From positions 1-48,945 of IMG/VR virus record IMGVR_UViG_3300042402_003082: DNA of 48,945 bases, one strand, 5' to 3'. Origin of the DNA: a virus. A program made the translations under genes and the position numbers. Shown piece by piece: positions 17,448 to 27,100 of this stretch. The notes below the pieces were generated by a model. The model had not been told where the DNA came from and did not search any database. It saw nothing but the letters and a program-made list of their open reading frames with translations. Numbering within the stretch: the stretch's first letter is position 1; every line of letters starts with the position of its first letter.

Positions 17448-19580
17448 TTACTCTCCAATCAAAATAAGGTTATCTGAAATAGCGCTGCTGGCCTCTTCAT
17501 GCGTAACCAACAGGATTTGGCTAAAGCCACATCCTTGCAAGAAGCCAAGCAAGGTGGCTGAACGTCCCTCATCTAAGGCGGCTGCCGGCTCATCCAGAAC
17601 CATGAAACTTGCACTGGGTAGGAAGGTCTTGATCAAGGCGATCCGCAGGGCTACGCCAAGAACGTCTTTGGTCGAACCACTCAAGCCGGTGATGCTGTGT
17701 CCGTTGACCTTGAAGCCGTCTTTGTCCCGGCTGAGTTCACTGACTTCGCCGCGCAGGGTGCTGAAAAACACGCTGACTGCCCCGAGGACGGAGGCCCAAA
17801 GTTTGTCGGCAATGATTGGCCTAGCCGCCCGCACCTTTTTCAACAGCGTGTTGTTGAACAACACGGCTGCCAAGGTCTCTTGCTCTTGCTTCACCCGAGC
17901 TGAGGCGCTGTCGTAGGCTTGCTGAGCGGCTTGATAGTCTCGCTGCGCTTGTTCGTGCCGTATATCAAGTACCGTTTGTTGGTACTTGAGTGCTTCAAGT
18001 TTGTTTTCCACGCCGGCAAACATGCGGGCAGCGGCGTTGGCAGACGTACTAAGGTGTTCGAGTTCACCCTCTGCTACCGGAGGGATGGTGGCGATTTGGG
18101 CGTTCAAGGTATCGAGCTTGCCTTGGAGAACCTCAATCTCCTTGCTGAGCAGGGAGACGTTAATTTCCGCTCGGGTGCGTTGAGCAATGTCCCACTTGGT
18201 TTCCTTGATTCGAGCCTGAATTGAGTCAATGTCAGGTGGGTTATTAGGAATCTCTCCTATCCAGCTAACCGCTACAGGTAAGACCCCTTGGGCCTGAGTT
18301 GTGAAGGGTTCAAGTTTCCGTAGGAGATCCTCTTCCCCTTCCACAAACCGGAGCAGGGCTTTCTGGGCTTTCTGGGTTTCCGTATGACCCGCAAGGTCAA
18401 TCTGCTGCAGGTCTAAAATGCAGCGCTCGATCTCTAGTTGCAGGGCTTCGTTCTTCTGAGCGACGCCCGGAAACTGGGAGACATCTTGATTACAGAACCC
18501 ACACACACTTGAGGTGGTGAGCCGAGACTTCAGCAACGCGATCTGATGCCGGAGTGCTTGCTCCTGACTGGTCAGGAGGTCAATCAACGCTTGCCGGTCC
18601 TCGATTGCGGTACGTAGCTCATACACAGTACCCTGCCAGTGTTGGTCAGTGGTTTTACGTGACTTGAAAAGCTGGTATGCCGCTACTCGTTGGTCATAGT
18701 CCTTACTGGCTTGCAGCTCATGCTCTAACTCGCTGAGGCGAGCGGAGAAGTCGTAGACCGGGGAATTGAGCGTATTCAAAGCCTGCTGGTGGTTGTATTC
18801 TGCCCGCGTCAAGTCCCCTTGCCTGCTGGTCTTTATGTCAAGGAGTCTGTTGATCTCCTCCGTCCGTTTCTGTAAATTGATCAACTGAACTTGAAATTCC
18901 GCCGCCTTAGTTTGGAAGCCAGGCAGTGATTCAGCAAGTTGCTGCCGCTCGGCCAGTAGTGCTTGGCTGTCTGCTTGGTACTTGTCAACATCAACCGGTG
19001 TGGGGACTGGCAACGCAGCCAAGGCTTCCTGCGCTCTATCTAAGGACTTCTCTGCTTGGCCTGGGTTGCCAATAAGTAGCTTGTTGGAAGCGGCGTCCAG
19101 AATCTGGTTGAACAGGTCGAACCCACCTAAGTCCTCAATCAACTCCGCCAAGGCTTTCGGACCTTGCTCCAAAGCTCCCCGCAAATTCCCCTGCGTGGCA
19201 AGTGGGAGCAAGGTCGCCAAGTTGGCATCCATTCCGAGTAGCTCGCTGGCAAAGCGGGTGCATTCGGTTTGGCCGGTGACAAAGACCTGACCGTCACGCC
19301 TAACTTCTGCCCCCGACCAGCCGCGTTGGAAGGTGTAGGTTTGGTGTTCAATCTGAATGTCCAGACACGTTGACAGGCTGCTGACTGGGTGGCCGTAGGT
19401 GACCGTTTCATTCAGGTTATCCTGCAGGGCTCGACTTCCAAACAAAGCATAAGCAATTCCCTCTAGCAGCGAGGACTTGCCGCCTTCGTTGGGAGCCCGG
19501 ATTACATTTAACCCGTCAGTAAATTCAACGGTGAGGGCTTGGTGTTTCTTAAAGTTTTTCAATTCAATTCGTTTGATCAT
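17448..19580 (-). CDS. SbcC/Rad50-like recombination nuclease subunit (gp46-like)
   Basis: 710 residues, an SMC-type ATPase: Walker A APNEGGKSS (29-37), long coiled-coil arms, zinc-hook CGFC (360-363) exactly mid-protein, ABC signature LSGSTKD, Walker B with D-loop FMVLDEPAAALDEG (about 659-672) and a switch His (VTHEE). Forms a complex with the adjacent metallophosphoesterase to process DNA ends in replication and recombination. Its ATG overlaps the stop of that gene (19577-19580), fixing stoichiometric coupling. Confidence 0.94.
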   Translation of the reverse strand: MIKRIELKNFKKHQALTVEFTDGLNVIRAPNEGGKSSLLEGIAYALFGSRALQDNLNETVTYGHPVSSLSTCLDIQIEHQTYTFQRGWSGAEVRRDGQVFVTGQTECTRFASELLGMDANLATLLPLATQGNLRGALEQGPKALAELIEDLGGFDLFNQILDAASNKLLIGNPGQAEKSLDRAQEALAALPVPTPVDVDKYQADSQALLAERQQLAESLPGFQTKAAEFQVQLINLQKRTEEINRLLDIKTSRQGDLTRAEYNHQQALNTLNSPVYDFSARLSELEHELQASKDYDQRVAAYQLFKSRKTTDQHWQGTVYELRTAIEDRQALIDLLTSQEQALRHQIALLKSRLTTSSVCGFCNQDVSQFPGVAQKNEALQLEIERCILDLQQIDLAGHTETQKAQKALLRFVEGEEDLLRKLEPFTTQAQGVLPVAVSWIGEIPNNPPDIDSIQARIKETKWDIAQRTRAEINVSLLSKEIEVLQGKLDTLNAQIATIPPVAEGELEHLSTSANAAARMFAGVENKLEALKYQQTVLDIRHEQAQRDYQAAQQAYDSASARVKQEQETLAAVLFNNTLLKKVRAARPIIADKLWASVLGAVSVFFSTLRGEVSELSRDKDGFKVNGHSITGLSGSTKDVLGVALRIALIKTFLPSASFMVLDEPAAALDEGRSATLLGFLQGCGFSQILLVTHEEASSAISDNLILIGE

Positions 19581-20617
19581 GGTAGGAGTCCTTTTAATGT
19601 TTGTACTTCTTTTTCATCCAGCATCTCATAGAGGGCAGTCAGCACATCAAAGGTCTTGACTTGCTCATTGGTGAGGCTGGCTAAGCTATCTAGCCCGTTA
19701 ATCCCTTCAATCTGTACGGCATTGCTGATCACATAGGCATTATGATGACTACGCAAGGTGGCGATCTGTTTGACCACCTCACCGGCCTCCGCTGCAGTCG
19801 CGGTTCCGATAACCCGGACAAACGCTGCGGCGTCTAAAGCAGCCAAGTCCCGCCAGTCAATCTCCTTGTATTCCTGGCTGTACCAGGTGACCACCTTGTT
19901 GCTCAGGATGGTGTCGTCGTACAGGTAGAGGGCGTGCTTGTCCTTTTTGTCCAGACAATCCGAGATCGAGGTGGGTACCGGGCAGCCTACGATGGTGCGT
20001 CGGTAGTCTCCACTTTGCAGGTCGCGGCTGTGGTGTTCATGGCCGAAAACCAGATGGCAGTTCAAGCGGTGCAGGAAAGACTTGCTGATATTCAAGCTGT
20101 GGTCACTGTGCTCGGTGTAGCCGTTGTCGTAGTTGCAGTGCAGAAGAAGCACCCCACCGGTGCAGGTGGTGACGGCTTTCTCCAACTCAGCGTCAAATAA
20201 CGCTTGGTTGGGCATGTGGGGAATTACCCAAAGTGGATTATCTAGTTGGGTGAGTCCTTCTCCGGCAGCTACCACCGTGATGTCTGGAAAGCGACTCTTC
20301 AAGACGGCAGCCGTCAGCTCAAAGGCGCTCATCTTGTCGCCTTTGGGGCTGTGGTCATGGTTGCCTGCACACAAGGTGAGGCGGTTGCTTCCATGCCTGA
20401 GGTATTTGGAAAATATCTCAATGGTGGTGAGAATGTCTCGTAGCTCTACGTTAAAGCCATCGTACAGATCACCGTTGATAATAACGGAGGTGTGGTTGTA
20501 CAATAAATTCCGTAAAGTGACAAACTGTAGTTGCTTGAGGGCTTGTTGAGATTCCAGCGTGGTGCCGCTAACTCTGCGCACACCTAAGTGGAGGTCGTTG
20601 GTAATGAGGACACCCAT
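19577..20617 (-). CDS. SbcD/Mre11-like nuclease subunit (gp47-like)
   Basis: 346 residues, calcineurin-like metallophosphoesterase with all metal motifs: NDLHLG (7-12), INGDLYDG (about 48-55), GNHD (about 84-87), LLLHCN and FGHEHHS. Provides the Mn-dependent exo/endonuclease of the SbcCD-type complex. The start overlaps the ligase stop (TAATG) and the stop overlaps the SbcC-like start, so ligase, nuclease and ATPase form one coupled unit. Confidence 0.94.
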   Translation of the reverse strand: MGVLITNDLHLGVRRVSGTTLESQQALKQLQFVTLRNLLYNHTSVIINGDLYDGFNVELRDILTTIEIFSKYLRHGSNRLTLCAGNHDHSPKGDKMSAFELTAAVLKSRFPDITVVAAGEGLTQLDNPLWVIPHMPNQALFDAELEKAVTTCTGGVLLLHCNYDNGYTEHSDHSLNISKSFLHRLNCHLVFGHEHHSRDLQSGDYRRTIVGCPVPTSISDCLDKKDKHALYLYDDTILSNKVVTWYSQEYKEIDWRDLAALDAAAFVRVIGTATAAEAGEVVKQIATLRSHHNAYVISNAVQIEGINGLDSLASLTNEQVKTFDVLTALYEMLDEKEVQTLKGLLP

Positions 20618-21588
20618 TATGATTTCTCCTTGATTAAGTCGTTGGTGTTGCGTAGGGATACAAAGGTTGGAAAGCGGGGTTTGTCTTTAATACCTTTAGG
20701 GAACAACTTGAACTTGATGGTGCGGCCTATCAGCAAGTGTGGGTTGCGTAAGTAGTGGCCGCGTTCTTCGTGCGTCATATTGCCGGGGCTCACCTTGATC
20801 TTGACTCCTGCATCAAGGAGGTGTTTACCGGATACGGGGTCGAAGACATCCTTGCTGAGGGTGCAGACCAGGTTGCCCAGCAAGCCGTTGGGCTTGAGGT
20901 TGTTCTGGTGGCTGCTGCGCTCGGTGTACCCCAGCTCATTGGTCTTGGCCTCGTTCAAGTTGGTGGTACCTTCAACCAAGCTCACCACTTCCGCATCTTC
21001 TTCAATGAATCGCTTGATGCGGAGTAACCCTCCCTCCTTCACCGTGGAGCGCCCTTGTTTGTAGAGTCCGTTGGGGTCTCGCAGAATCACGCCTTCATAA
21101 CCTGACTCCAAGATCGTTTCTTCCAGCGCTAACACTTCATCCATATTAAAACAGATGACGCTGGGGACCCTCACCAAATGGTTGGCTAGTGGGTGGTCGA
21201 TCTCATGGAGATATTGCAGACGATTTTCCAATCTTAGCAGACGTGTGTGGTAGGGCAGGTACTGTGTATCTGAGGTGAAGTAATCAAATATGTGCCAGAA
21301 AACCTCAGGGCTACCCTCAATTGTAGACAGGGCGCTGCTGGTGAGGCTGCACAGGTTTTCGTCGGTGACACCGCCCACCGCCATCTCACCATCCAGGCCC
21401 ATCAATTTGATGTCGCTGAATCGCTCGGTGGTGGCCTTGTTCTTGTGCTTCTTCAAGCTGCGCCCGGTGAGTTGGCCGGTGAAGTTGATGCTACGCACGC
21501 CGTCGATCTTGGGTTGTACCATAACGGGGAATTTGACTTTTTTGGCTTCAAAGTCACTAGCTAACATGGGTTTGATAACGGGGTTCAT
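20617..21588 (-). CDS. ATP-dependent DNA ligase
   Basis: 323 residues. Motif I is KIDG (27-30; Lys27 the adenylylated residue), with downstream motifs LDGEM (motif III), GYEGVILRD (motif IV) and LLRIKRF (motif V), then a C-terminal OB-fold. Size fits compact phage ligases of the T7 type. Seals nicks during phage replication and repair. RBS AAGGAATCC precedes the ATG. Confidence 0.92.
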   Translation of the reverse strand: MNPVIKPMLASDFEAKKVKFPVMVQPKIDGVRSINFTGQLTGRSLKKHKNKATTERFSDIKLMGLDGEMAVGGVTDENLCSLTSSALSTIEGSPEVFWHIFDYFTSDTQYLPYHTRLLRLENRLQYLHEIDHPLANHLVRVPSVICFNMDEVLALEETILESGYEGVILRDPNGLYKQGRSTVKEGGLLRIKRFIEEDAEVVSLVEGTTNLNEAKTNELGYTERSSHQNNLKPNGLLGNLVCTLSKDVFDPVSGKHLLDAGVKIKVSPGNMTHEERGHYLRNPHLLIGRTIKFKLFPKGIKDKPRFPTFVSLRNTNDLIKEKS

Positions 21589-22028
21589 TTGGATTCCTTG
21601 GTTTGGTTAAAAACAGTACTTAATGCACTTTCTGGTGTTAGGTGCTGCGTGACATCTTTCAAGCTCCATGAGGGGGCTGCGCTGTCTGTAAAAAATTCAG
21701 GGGGACAGAGCAGCCACCGATCAAGTTTTGTTTGGTAGACGAGGACAAGGTAGGGCATTCCTGCAAGGTGGAATTTCTTCAGGCTGGGCAGTTGCTTGAC
21801 CTTGTCGCGGGCTAGGCGCATCGAGGCGGTTTCTTTTACCTCTAGCCAGTGGGGACCTTCCGGTGCAGTGCTAACAATGAAGTCCGCCACTTGTGCGGCG
21901 AGACGGCCTCCTGCAGCTCGGGCATCGGGCATCCGCTGGTAAGCAAACTTGCTGGAGATGTTCCACATCTTAAATAAACTATCGACTTCTTTCTCTGCGC
22001 TCTTACCGCGCATTCCTACTGTGCTCAT
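21585..22028 (-). CDS. PD-(D/E)XK nuclease / Holliday-junction-resolvase-like protein
   Basis: 147 residues. The pattern GKSAEKEV, RMPDARAAGG, ADFIVS and WLEVKET fits the restriction-endonuclease fold of RecU/Hjc-like enzymes: N-terminal Glu, catalytic Asp (ADF) and the ExK pair (EVK). Likely resolves branched replication or recombination intermediates. RBS AAGGAGT precedes the ATG; the stop overlaps the ligase start (ATGA). Confidence 0.8.
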   Translation of the reverse strand: MSTVGMRGKSAEKEVDSLFKMWNISSKFAYQRMPDARAAGGRLAAQVADFIVSTAPEGPHWLEVKETASMRLARDKVKQLPSLKKFHLAGMPYLVLVYQTKLDRWLLCPPEFFTDSAAPSWSLKDVTQHLTPESALSTVFNQTKESK

Positions 22029-22049
22029 GGGACTCCTTGGGTTGGTGCA

Positions 22050-22078
22050 ATATGGGTCTGGATGTGGGGTTTTGTCAA
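22050..22078 (-). promoter_or_regulatory. Weak member of the phage promoter family (nuclease-ligase-SbcCD unit)
   Basis: TTGACA (22073-22078), 17-bp spacer ending CAGAC, then CCATAT (22050-22055). The -35 abuts the stop codon of the repeat protein. The -10 match is poor, so activity is uncertain. Confidence 0.45.
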
Positions 22079-22732
22079 TTACTGCCTGTACTCTCTAAGC
22101 GCTCTCTTCAGCGTCAGATTAAGTCTGTGTACTTCTTCAAGTATCGGTGGTGCGGATTTAGGGAGGCCACAACTCTCAAGGTATTTTCTGGGGGCTGCGG
22201 TACGGTACGCTTTCCGCCCCACAGCCACCTTCTCCTTGTTGGCTTCACAGTACGCTTTCCACCGTGCAGCCGCCTTCTCCTTGTTGGCTTCACGGTACGC
22301 TTTCTGCCCTGTAGCCACCTTCTCCTTGTTGGCCTCACGGTACGCTTTCCACCGTGCAGCCACCTTCTCCTTGTTGGCTTCACGCCACGCTTTCAGCCCC
22401 ACAGCCACCTTCTCCTTGTTGGCTTCACGGTACGCTTTCTTCTGTGCAGCTATCTCCTCCTTGTTGGCTTCATACCACGCTTTATTCCTTGCAGCTACCT
22501 CCTCCTTGTTAGCTTCATACCACGCTTTATACCCTGCAGCCACCTTCTCCTTGTTGGCTTCACGGTACGCTTTCTGCCCTGTAGCCACCTTCTCCTTGTT
22601 GGCTTCACGGTACGCTTTCTTCTGTGCAGCTATCTCCTCCTTGTTGGCTTCACGGTACGCTTTCTTCTGTGCAGCTTTCTTCTCCTTCCACACCTTCTCT
22701 TCTTCCGCAGCCATATTCTTTGGTTTGCTCAT
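22079..22732 (-). CDS. Lys/Glu/Ala tandem-repeat protein, possibly relic of an HNH-type protein
   Basis: 217 residues from the ATG with GGAG 6 bp upstream (an in-frame GTG at 22744 lacks an RBS). About ten 15-residue units of the form KAYREANKEKVAAxx form one long charged helix, followed by a 45-residue non-repeated tail (SCGLPKSAPPILEEVHRL). Similar EANKEK repeats occur in phage proteins next to HNH or other DNA-binding domains, but no nuclease motif is present here. It may bind nucleic acid through its helical surface; function unknown. Confidence 0.75.
   Translation of the reverse strand: MSKPKNMAAEEEKVWKEKKAAQKKAYREANKEEIAAQKKAYREANKEKVATGQKAYREANKEKVAAGYKAWYEANKEEVAARNKAWYEANKEEIAAQKKAYREANKEKVAVGLKAWREANKEKVAARWKAYREANKEKVATGQKAYREANKEKAAARWKAYCEANKEKVAVGRKAYRTAAPRKYLESCGLPKSAPPILEEVHRLNLTLKRALREYRQ
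22210..22680 (-). repeat. 45-bp tandem repeat array (coding)
   Basis: About ten imperfect 45-bp units. The core complement of TTCTCCTTGTTGGCTTC is nearly invariant, while the bases for the two or three residues ahead of each KAY or KAW vary between units. All units keep frame inside the 217-residue gene. Confidence 0.9.
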
Positions 22733-22749
22733 TACACGCTCCACAATTT

Positions 22750-22790
22750 AACACCAGAACAATAATAGTCCTGGTGTTTAGTTTTGTCAA
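22750..22790 (-). promoter_or_regulatory. Promoter P1 with embedded dyad
   Basis: TTGACA (22785-22790), 17 bp, TATTAT (22762-22767). Dyad AACACCAG/CTGGTGTT (22750-22757, 22771-22778) straddles the -10 and the expected start. The -35 abuts the preceding stop codon. Drives the repeat-protein gene. Confidence 0.8.
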
Positions 22791-23069
22791 TTACTGTGCA
22801 ATAGCCTGATCAATAACTCTACTTTCAAGTCTCTGATTCTGTCTGATAGTGATGCTTCGCTTTGTACCCTGCGAAGTACCTTCCCTGATAAAATCAATGC
22901 AAGGTTCTTCGTTTCGCATTTCATAGTACTTTAGCTCAGTATTCACAGAGGAAATAATCTTTGATACCGTATAGGCAACTACTTGCCCTAGGCGGTAATC
23001 GACATCCCCGTTGTGTAACTTTTTCACGCTATCAATTAAAATATCACGGACTTCTACAATGTTTGACAT
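22791..23069 (-). CDS. Conserved small phage protein, unknown function
   Basis: 92 residues; RBS AAAGGA upstream. Begins MSNIVEVRDILIDSV with a helical N-terminal half and a basic C-terminus (KRSITIRQNQRLESR). It resembles small phage proteins that accompany regulatory genes, but I cannot name a family. It forms its own transcription unit between promoters P2 and P1. Confidence 0.72.
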   Translation of the reverse strand: MSNIVEVRDILIDSVKKLHNGDVDYRLGQVVAYTVSKIISSVNTELKYYEMRNEEPCIDFIREGTSQGTKRSITIRQNQRLESRVIDQAIAQ

Positions 23070-23110
23070 ACAATTCCTTTAGGGTTTAAGTTAATTACTG
23101 CTTGTACTTT

Positions 23111-23151
23111 AACACCAGAACAATAATAGTCCTGGTGTTTGATTTTGTCTA
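23111..23151 (-). promoter_or_regulatory. Promoter P2 with embedded dyad
   Basis: TAGACA (23146-23151), 17 bp, TATTAT (23123-23128); dyad AACACCAG/CTGGTGTT identical to P1 (23111-23118, 23132-23139). P1 and P2 are near-identical over about 45 bp. Confidence 0.75.
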
Positions 23152-23163
23152 ATTCGACACAGC

Positions 23164-23952
23164 CTACGCTGCCTTCTTTTCGGCCTCTGGTACCAATTGA
23201 CGCACAGCTTGCAGGTTCCATTTAAGGTTGTAACCTGACTTGTTGCCGACTTGCCAGTGATGACGGATGCAGAACTTGGCTCCCTTTGCGGTCGGTGTCC
23301 AAACGCCGTCAACACGCTCTTGCAAGCCTACTGCCTCCAGTGCGGGGTTGATCTTGTTGCGGCTGTAACCCAGTGCAGCACCTAACTCAGTGGGCTCAAG
23401 CATAACCTCCTCCGCTTGAATGTCGTTTTGAGCAGGTGCGAGTAGCAGGAAGGGAGAGAAGTCTACGCCAGTAGTCAGGCGGACCTGCTTGATTGACTCG
23501 GTTTGGGCAAGGTGGGTAGGTACTGCAAGTAGCTTGGCAACATCCAGAAAGCACTCAAGCGAGACCTTGGCTTGCTGAACAGGGAGCATAGGTTCGGCAG
23601 GGGTACGTGACTGCTGAACTGCAGGTGATACATACGAACCAGTCTTGCGGATAGTCGGCAGTATCTCTTCAAACACCAAACGCTCAAATGCTTGAGCAGC
23701 AGGCAATGTACTGCCAACCATCAGGCGCATAACATCAGGCTCAGTCAAGACTCGTAACTGCTGCATTCCACCTGTTGTTTGAAGGGGATAACGAATCGTT
23801 ACCCCCTTACAATGGTCGTTCATCGCTTTACTCGGGTTGGCGTAGCCAAGTGCCTCGCAGATGTCTTTTCCCACAAATAACGGTTCCCCGTTTTCATCAG
23901 TTACAACACGGATAGCTACATTTTCAAACTGGAACGGCATAACTTCATTCAT
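23164..23952 (-). CDS. Phage antirepressor-like regulator (BRO-N domain)
   Basis: 262 residues. Residues 1-115 are a BRO/Ant N-terminal domain (FVGKDICEALGYANPSKAM, then GGMQQLRVLTEPDVMRLM, then FERLVFEEILPTIRKTG). The C-terminal half has a second helical DNA-binding-like domain (EPTELGAALGYSRNKINPAL). BRO-N proteins bind DNA or repressors and act in lysogeny/lysis switching. It has its own promoter (P3) and a long structured leader. No CI-type repressor is in the window. Confidence 0.88.
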   Translation of the reverse strand: MNEVMPFQFENVAIRVVTDENGEPLFVGKDICEALGYANPSKAMNDHCKGVTIRYPLQTTGGMQQLRVLTEPDVMRLMVGSTLPAAQAFERLVFEEILPTIRKTGSYVSPAVQQSRTPAEPMLPVQQAKVSLECFLDVAKLLAVPTHLAQTESIKQVRLTTGVDFSPFLLLAPAQNDIQAEEVMLEPTELGAALGYSRNKINPALEAVGLQERVDGVWTPTAKGAKFCIRHHWQVGNKSGYNLKWNLQAVRQLVPEAEKKAA

Positions 23953-23976
23953 TTGTATTTCCTTTCAATTTTGGGC

Positions 23977-24049
23977 CAACTGCCAGTACCCTCATCTCGT
24001 TAGAGAAGTTGGACGACCGGACAAGGTACCGGCAGGGTACTGGCAGTTG
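23977..24049 (-). promoter_or_regulatory. Structured 5' leader of the antirepressor gene
   Basis: Perfect 16-bp inverted repeat (CAACTGCCAGTACCCT at 23977-23992 with its complement at 24034-24049) closing a 41-nt interior that can form smaller helices, and ending about 25 nt upstream of the ATG. The leader from P3 also has hairpins AGCGA/TCGCT (24063-24077) and AGCAC/GTGCT (near 24084-24099). No T tract. Resembles a regulatory leader or RNA element; no known riboswitch class recognised. Confidence 0.6.
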
Positions 24050-24089
24050 ACCACCTTGTTTTAGCGAATTGCTCGCTGGGATAGCACGT

Positions 24090-24134
24090 CCAAGTGCTAG
24101 GAACGATAATAGTCCTAGCACTTGGAAATGTCAA
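24090..24134 (-). promoter_or_regulatory. Promoter P3 with 13-bp dyad
   Basis: TTGACA (24129-24134), 17 bp, TATTAT (24106-24111). Perfect dyad CCAAGTGCTAGGA/TCCTAGCACTTGG (24090-24102, 24113-24125), loop 10 bp. Stem sequence differs from P1, loop conserved. Drives the antirepressor. Confidence 0.82.
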
Positions 24135-24140
24135 ACAAGA

Positions 24141-27100
24141 TTAAAACAACTTCGCTACCGTTTCCCCTATCAACTCAGGGTCAGCTACCTCACCAATCTC
24201 GATCAGATCCCCGAAACTGCGCCCGATGCCGATAGACGATGCGGAAGGCATCAACGACATAAACTGCGCACACATCATCTGATGCACTAAAGGAATCACT
24301 TCCTTGGCATCTTTACGACCTACGGAGAACACTAGCTCGTCATGTACCGGCCAATAAAAGCGGAAATCATAGTCATCCAGCAGGTTACTGTCCCACACTC
24401 TGCACATGATAGTGCGGATTTGGTTTCCACCCGCACCTTGAATACAAGCGTTGCTGGCTTGCCGCAATGCCTTGGCTTTCTCCCACTTATTCTCCGAGTT
24501 AATGACGGACTGCAAGTGGCGGCGGGTGCCTCCGATCAGCTTGACCCAACCGTGCTTCTTGGCAAAGCGCTCCACTTGCGCTTTCCACTTGTTGACGCCA
24601 GGGAAGGCGCGATCAAGTGCGTCGAGGAAGCCTTGAGCCACCTCCTCCTCAACGCCGAGCTTGAGCGCGATGGTGGGAGCCATGCTGCCGTAAGCCGAAG
24701 CAAAGAATGTGGTCTTGCCGTAGTTGCGGATGTCGTTCGCGGGCTTGGAGATGGCCTTGTCGGGTGAAGTGTACTCAGCACGGAACGCCTCGTAGCTCAC
24801 GCCTTTGATCATGGCAGCGGTGAAGCTGTGCAGGTCTTTCTTGTCCTCACCGATATACGCTGACAGCATATTGCTGTCGCGGCTCTCCTCAGCCAGCAGG
24901 CGAATCTCTTGCCCTGCCAAGTCGCAGGACACCACCACCGCTTGGTCATGGTGCGCCAGGATGACCGAACGCACGCCCTCCCCTTGTTCCAGTTGCTGAA
25001 TGTTGGGGGCGCTGGAGGAGTGGCGGCGGGTGTTGGTGGAGCACTGACGTAAGGAGGGGTGGATCATGCCGGTCTGCCAATGCACAAAGTCTGGGTAAGG
25101 TTTCCAGTACAGTCCCTGCCGTGTTTTGATGGACTTCATCTCAGTTAAAGCAGACAGCACCGCCTTGACTTGACCTTGCGCGTCACCCATTTTAAGTGCC
25201 AAGCTCATGGCATCGTCATCCGCTTTTGGGTTTCCCTCGTAGATACCGGCCTTGCGCATGGTGTCCGTTGCTTTGTTACGCAAGCGGATGGGAAGACCCA
25301 TCGTGTCGTAAAGCAAGTGGGTGAGCTGCTTTGGGCTGCCGACATTGAAGTCAGGCTTGCCGGTGTAACTCCGCTCCACCATGGCTTGAATGGCCCTAAT
25401 GTCATGGGTGCGGATAGCCTCGGCCAACAGCTCGGACTCTTGCATACCCATCTCGGAAATTTCCTCAGCCAGCAAGTCGAGCTTGCGCTTGCGACTCTCT
25501 AAGGGTACACCTAATACCGTGGGCACCACCTCTTTCAATACGGCGGGGGTGATCTCGGTAATCTGCGGGCATTGGGTACCTTCCCAACCTACATCTATCA
25601 GGTATTGGTTGAGAGTGACTTCGTGATTGACATAGGTTGCTTCATCGGCGTGCTTCAGTACGTTGAGGCGGTCTTGGTCAATTCGGTTACCTTGCACATA
25701 GGATAAGGCACTCAGATACATGGGCTTTTGCTCAATGGCAAAGAAGGCAGGCAAGGTGTCTTCAATCTCCATGATCTGGCGGAAGAAGTTCCACAACCCT
25801 GCACAGGTATACACGTCATCGACACCGTAGGCGACCACTTCTAGCCCGGTCAAGTCGTTCATCTTGACTTGCTGTCCGTTCTTGGTGGTGACCTCTTCAT
25901 AGGTGACTTGTTCGTAACCAATAAGCTGCTTGGTTAAGGGTTTCAGGCCATGCTTGGTATTCTCGTCCCAGTAGGTGGCAGCAATACGGGTGTCAATCAT
26001 GTTGGGGAAGAAACCTCGCCAGCCATTGCCTTTCCACGTCCTACCGAAGGCGTTGTACAGTACGGGTAGTTCAAACCCGGCTGCATTGTGAGCCAAGGTG
26101 ATGCGGTCGCTGGGCAACAACGTCAGCAAGTCATCGAGTTGCTCAATCGATATATTGTTGGTTTCTGCATGGTCCACGCTGATGTAGAAGGCGTGTTGCA
26201 GGTTGTCGCCAAAGCAGATGCCGCAGCCCACAATGGTGGAGGCGATTACGTCTACCCGGTTGGTCTTACCTTGCATCGCCAACCAGATGTCGGCATCGTC
26301 GGGCACGGTGGTCTCAAGGTCGAGAGCAAAGTAGGGAGTCTCTTCAATTTTCTCCTGCAAAAACTTGACCGACTCTGCGTAGTTTTGCTCCGTCACCAAC
26401 CGGCTTTGCGCACACCATTGCTGCAGTCGGTCGTCGTTGATCTCGGAGAAAGGTTGCACCATGCCAACGCGCCACTGCAGCGGGCTCTCCAACGTGTTGA
26501 CGTTTTGGGGGTAGAGTTTGGCGACTTTCCAGCACGCCAGTACGGTCTCTTCCGCGTCAAGAATCTTTTGCAGTGGTTTGAAGCTGGTGACATCTTCACA
26601 CAGGGGGCTCAGTGTTTCAGCCTCCAGCAAGCCAATCATGGCATCTAGTCCAGTCTCTCCAAATTCGTCCAGCAAGCCTTTGAACGCCACCTTGCCAAAT
26701 CCCTTTGCGCCGGGGTACCCATCCGAGGAGTCTCCAACTAAGGCTTTGTACAAGGTGATGTACTTATGTTTGAAGTCTCCGTAGGGGTTGTCGTCGGTCC
26801 CTTCGTCTCGTAACAGGTGGGTGCCGTTTCCAATCAAGACGGAGAGGTCATTGTCAGCGGAGTAAATCATTTTCTCGCCGTCCAGAGTCTTGCTCAAGTA
26901 GGCAATGACATCATCCGCTTCTACGCCATGCTGGGTGACGGAGTTGGCCCCCAGCTTGCACAGCACGTCAATCAGTTTGGCTTTCAGTTTGTTGAATTCT
27001 TCGTACTGGCCGGGGACCCGCTTGCTTCGGTTGGCTTTGTAAGTGGGGAGCATTTTGGTGCGCAGCGACTTGGACTCCATTCCCTCTTCCACCAGGATCA

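Noticed and set aside
22210-22680. Resemblance of the 45-bp array to a CRISPR array
   Set aside because: Units are in direct contact without unique spacers, keep codon frame and encode a regular helix.
22037-22765. Long + strand frames with Leu/Ser-rich repeats opposite the 45-bp array
   Set aside because: They are the antisense of the repeat gene; periodicity keeps all frames open, and they lack an RBS and coding character.
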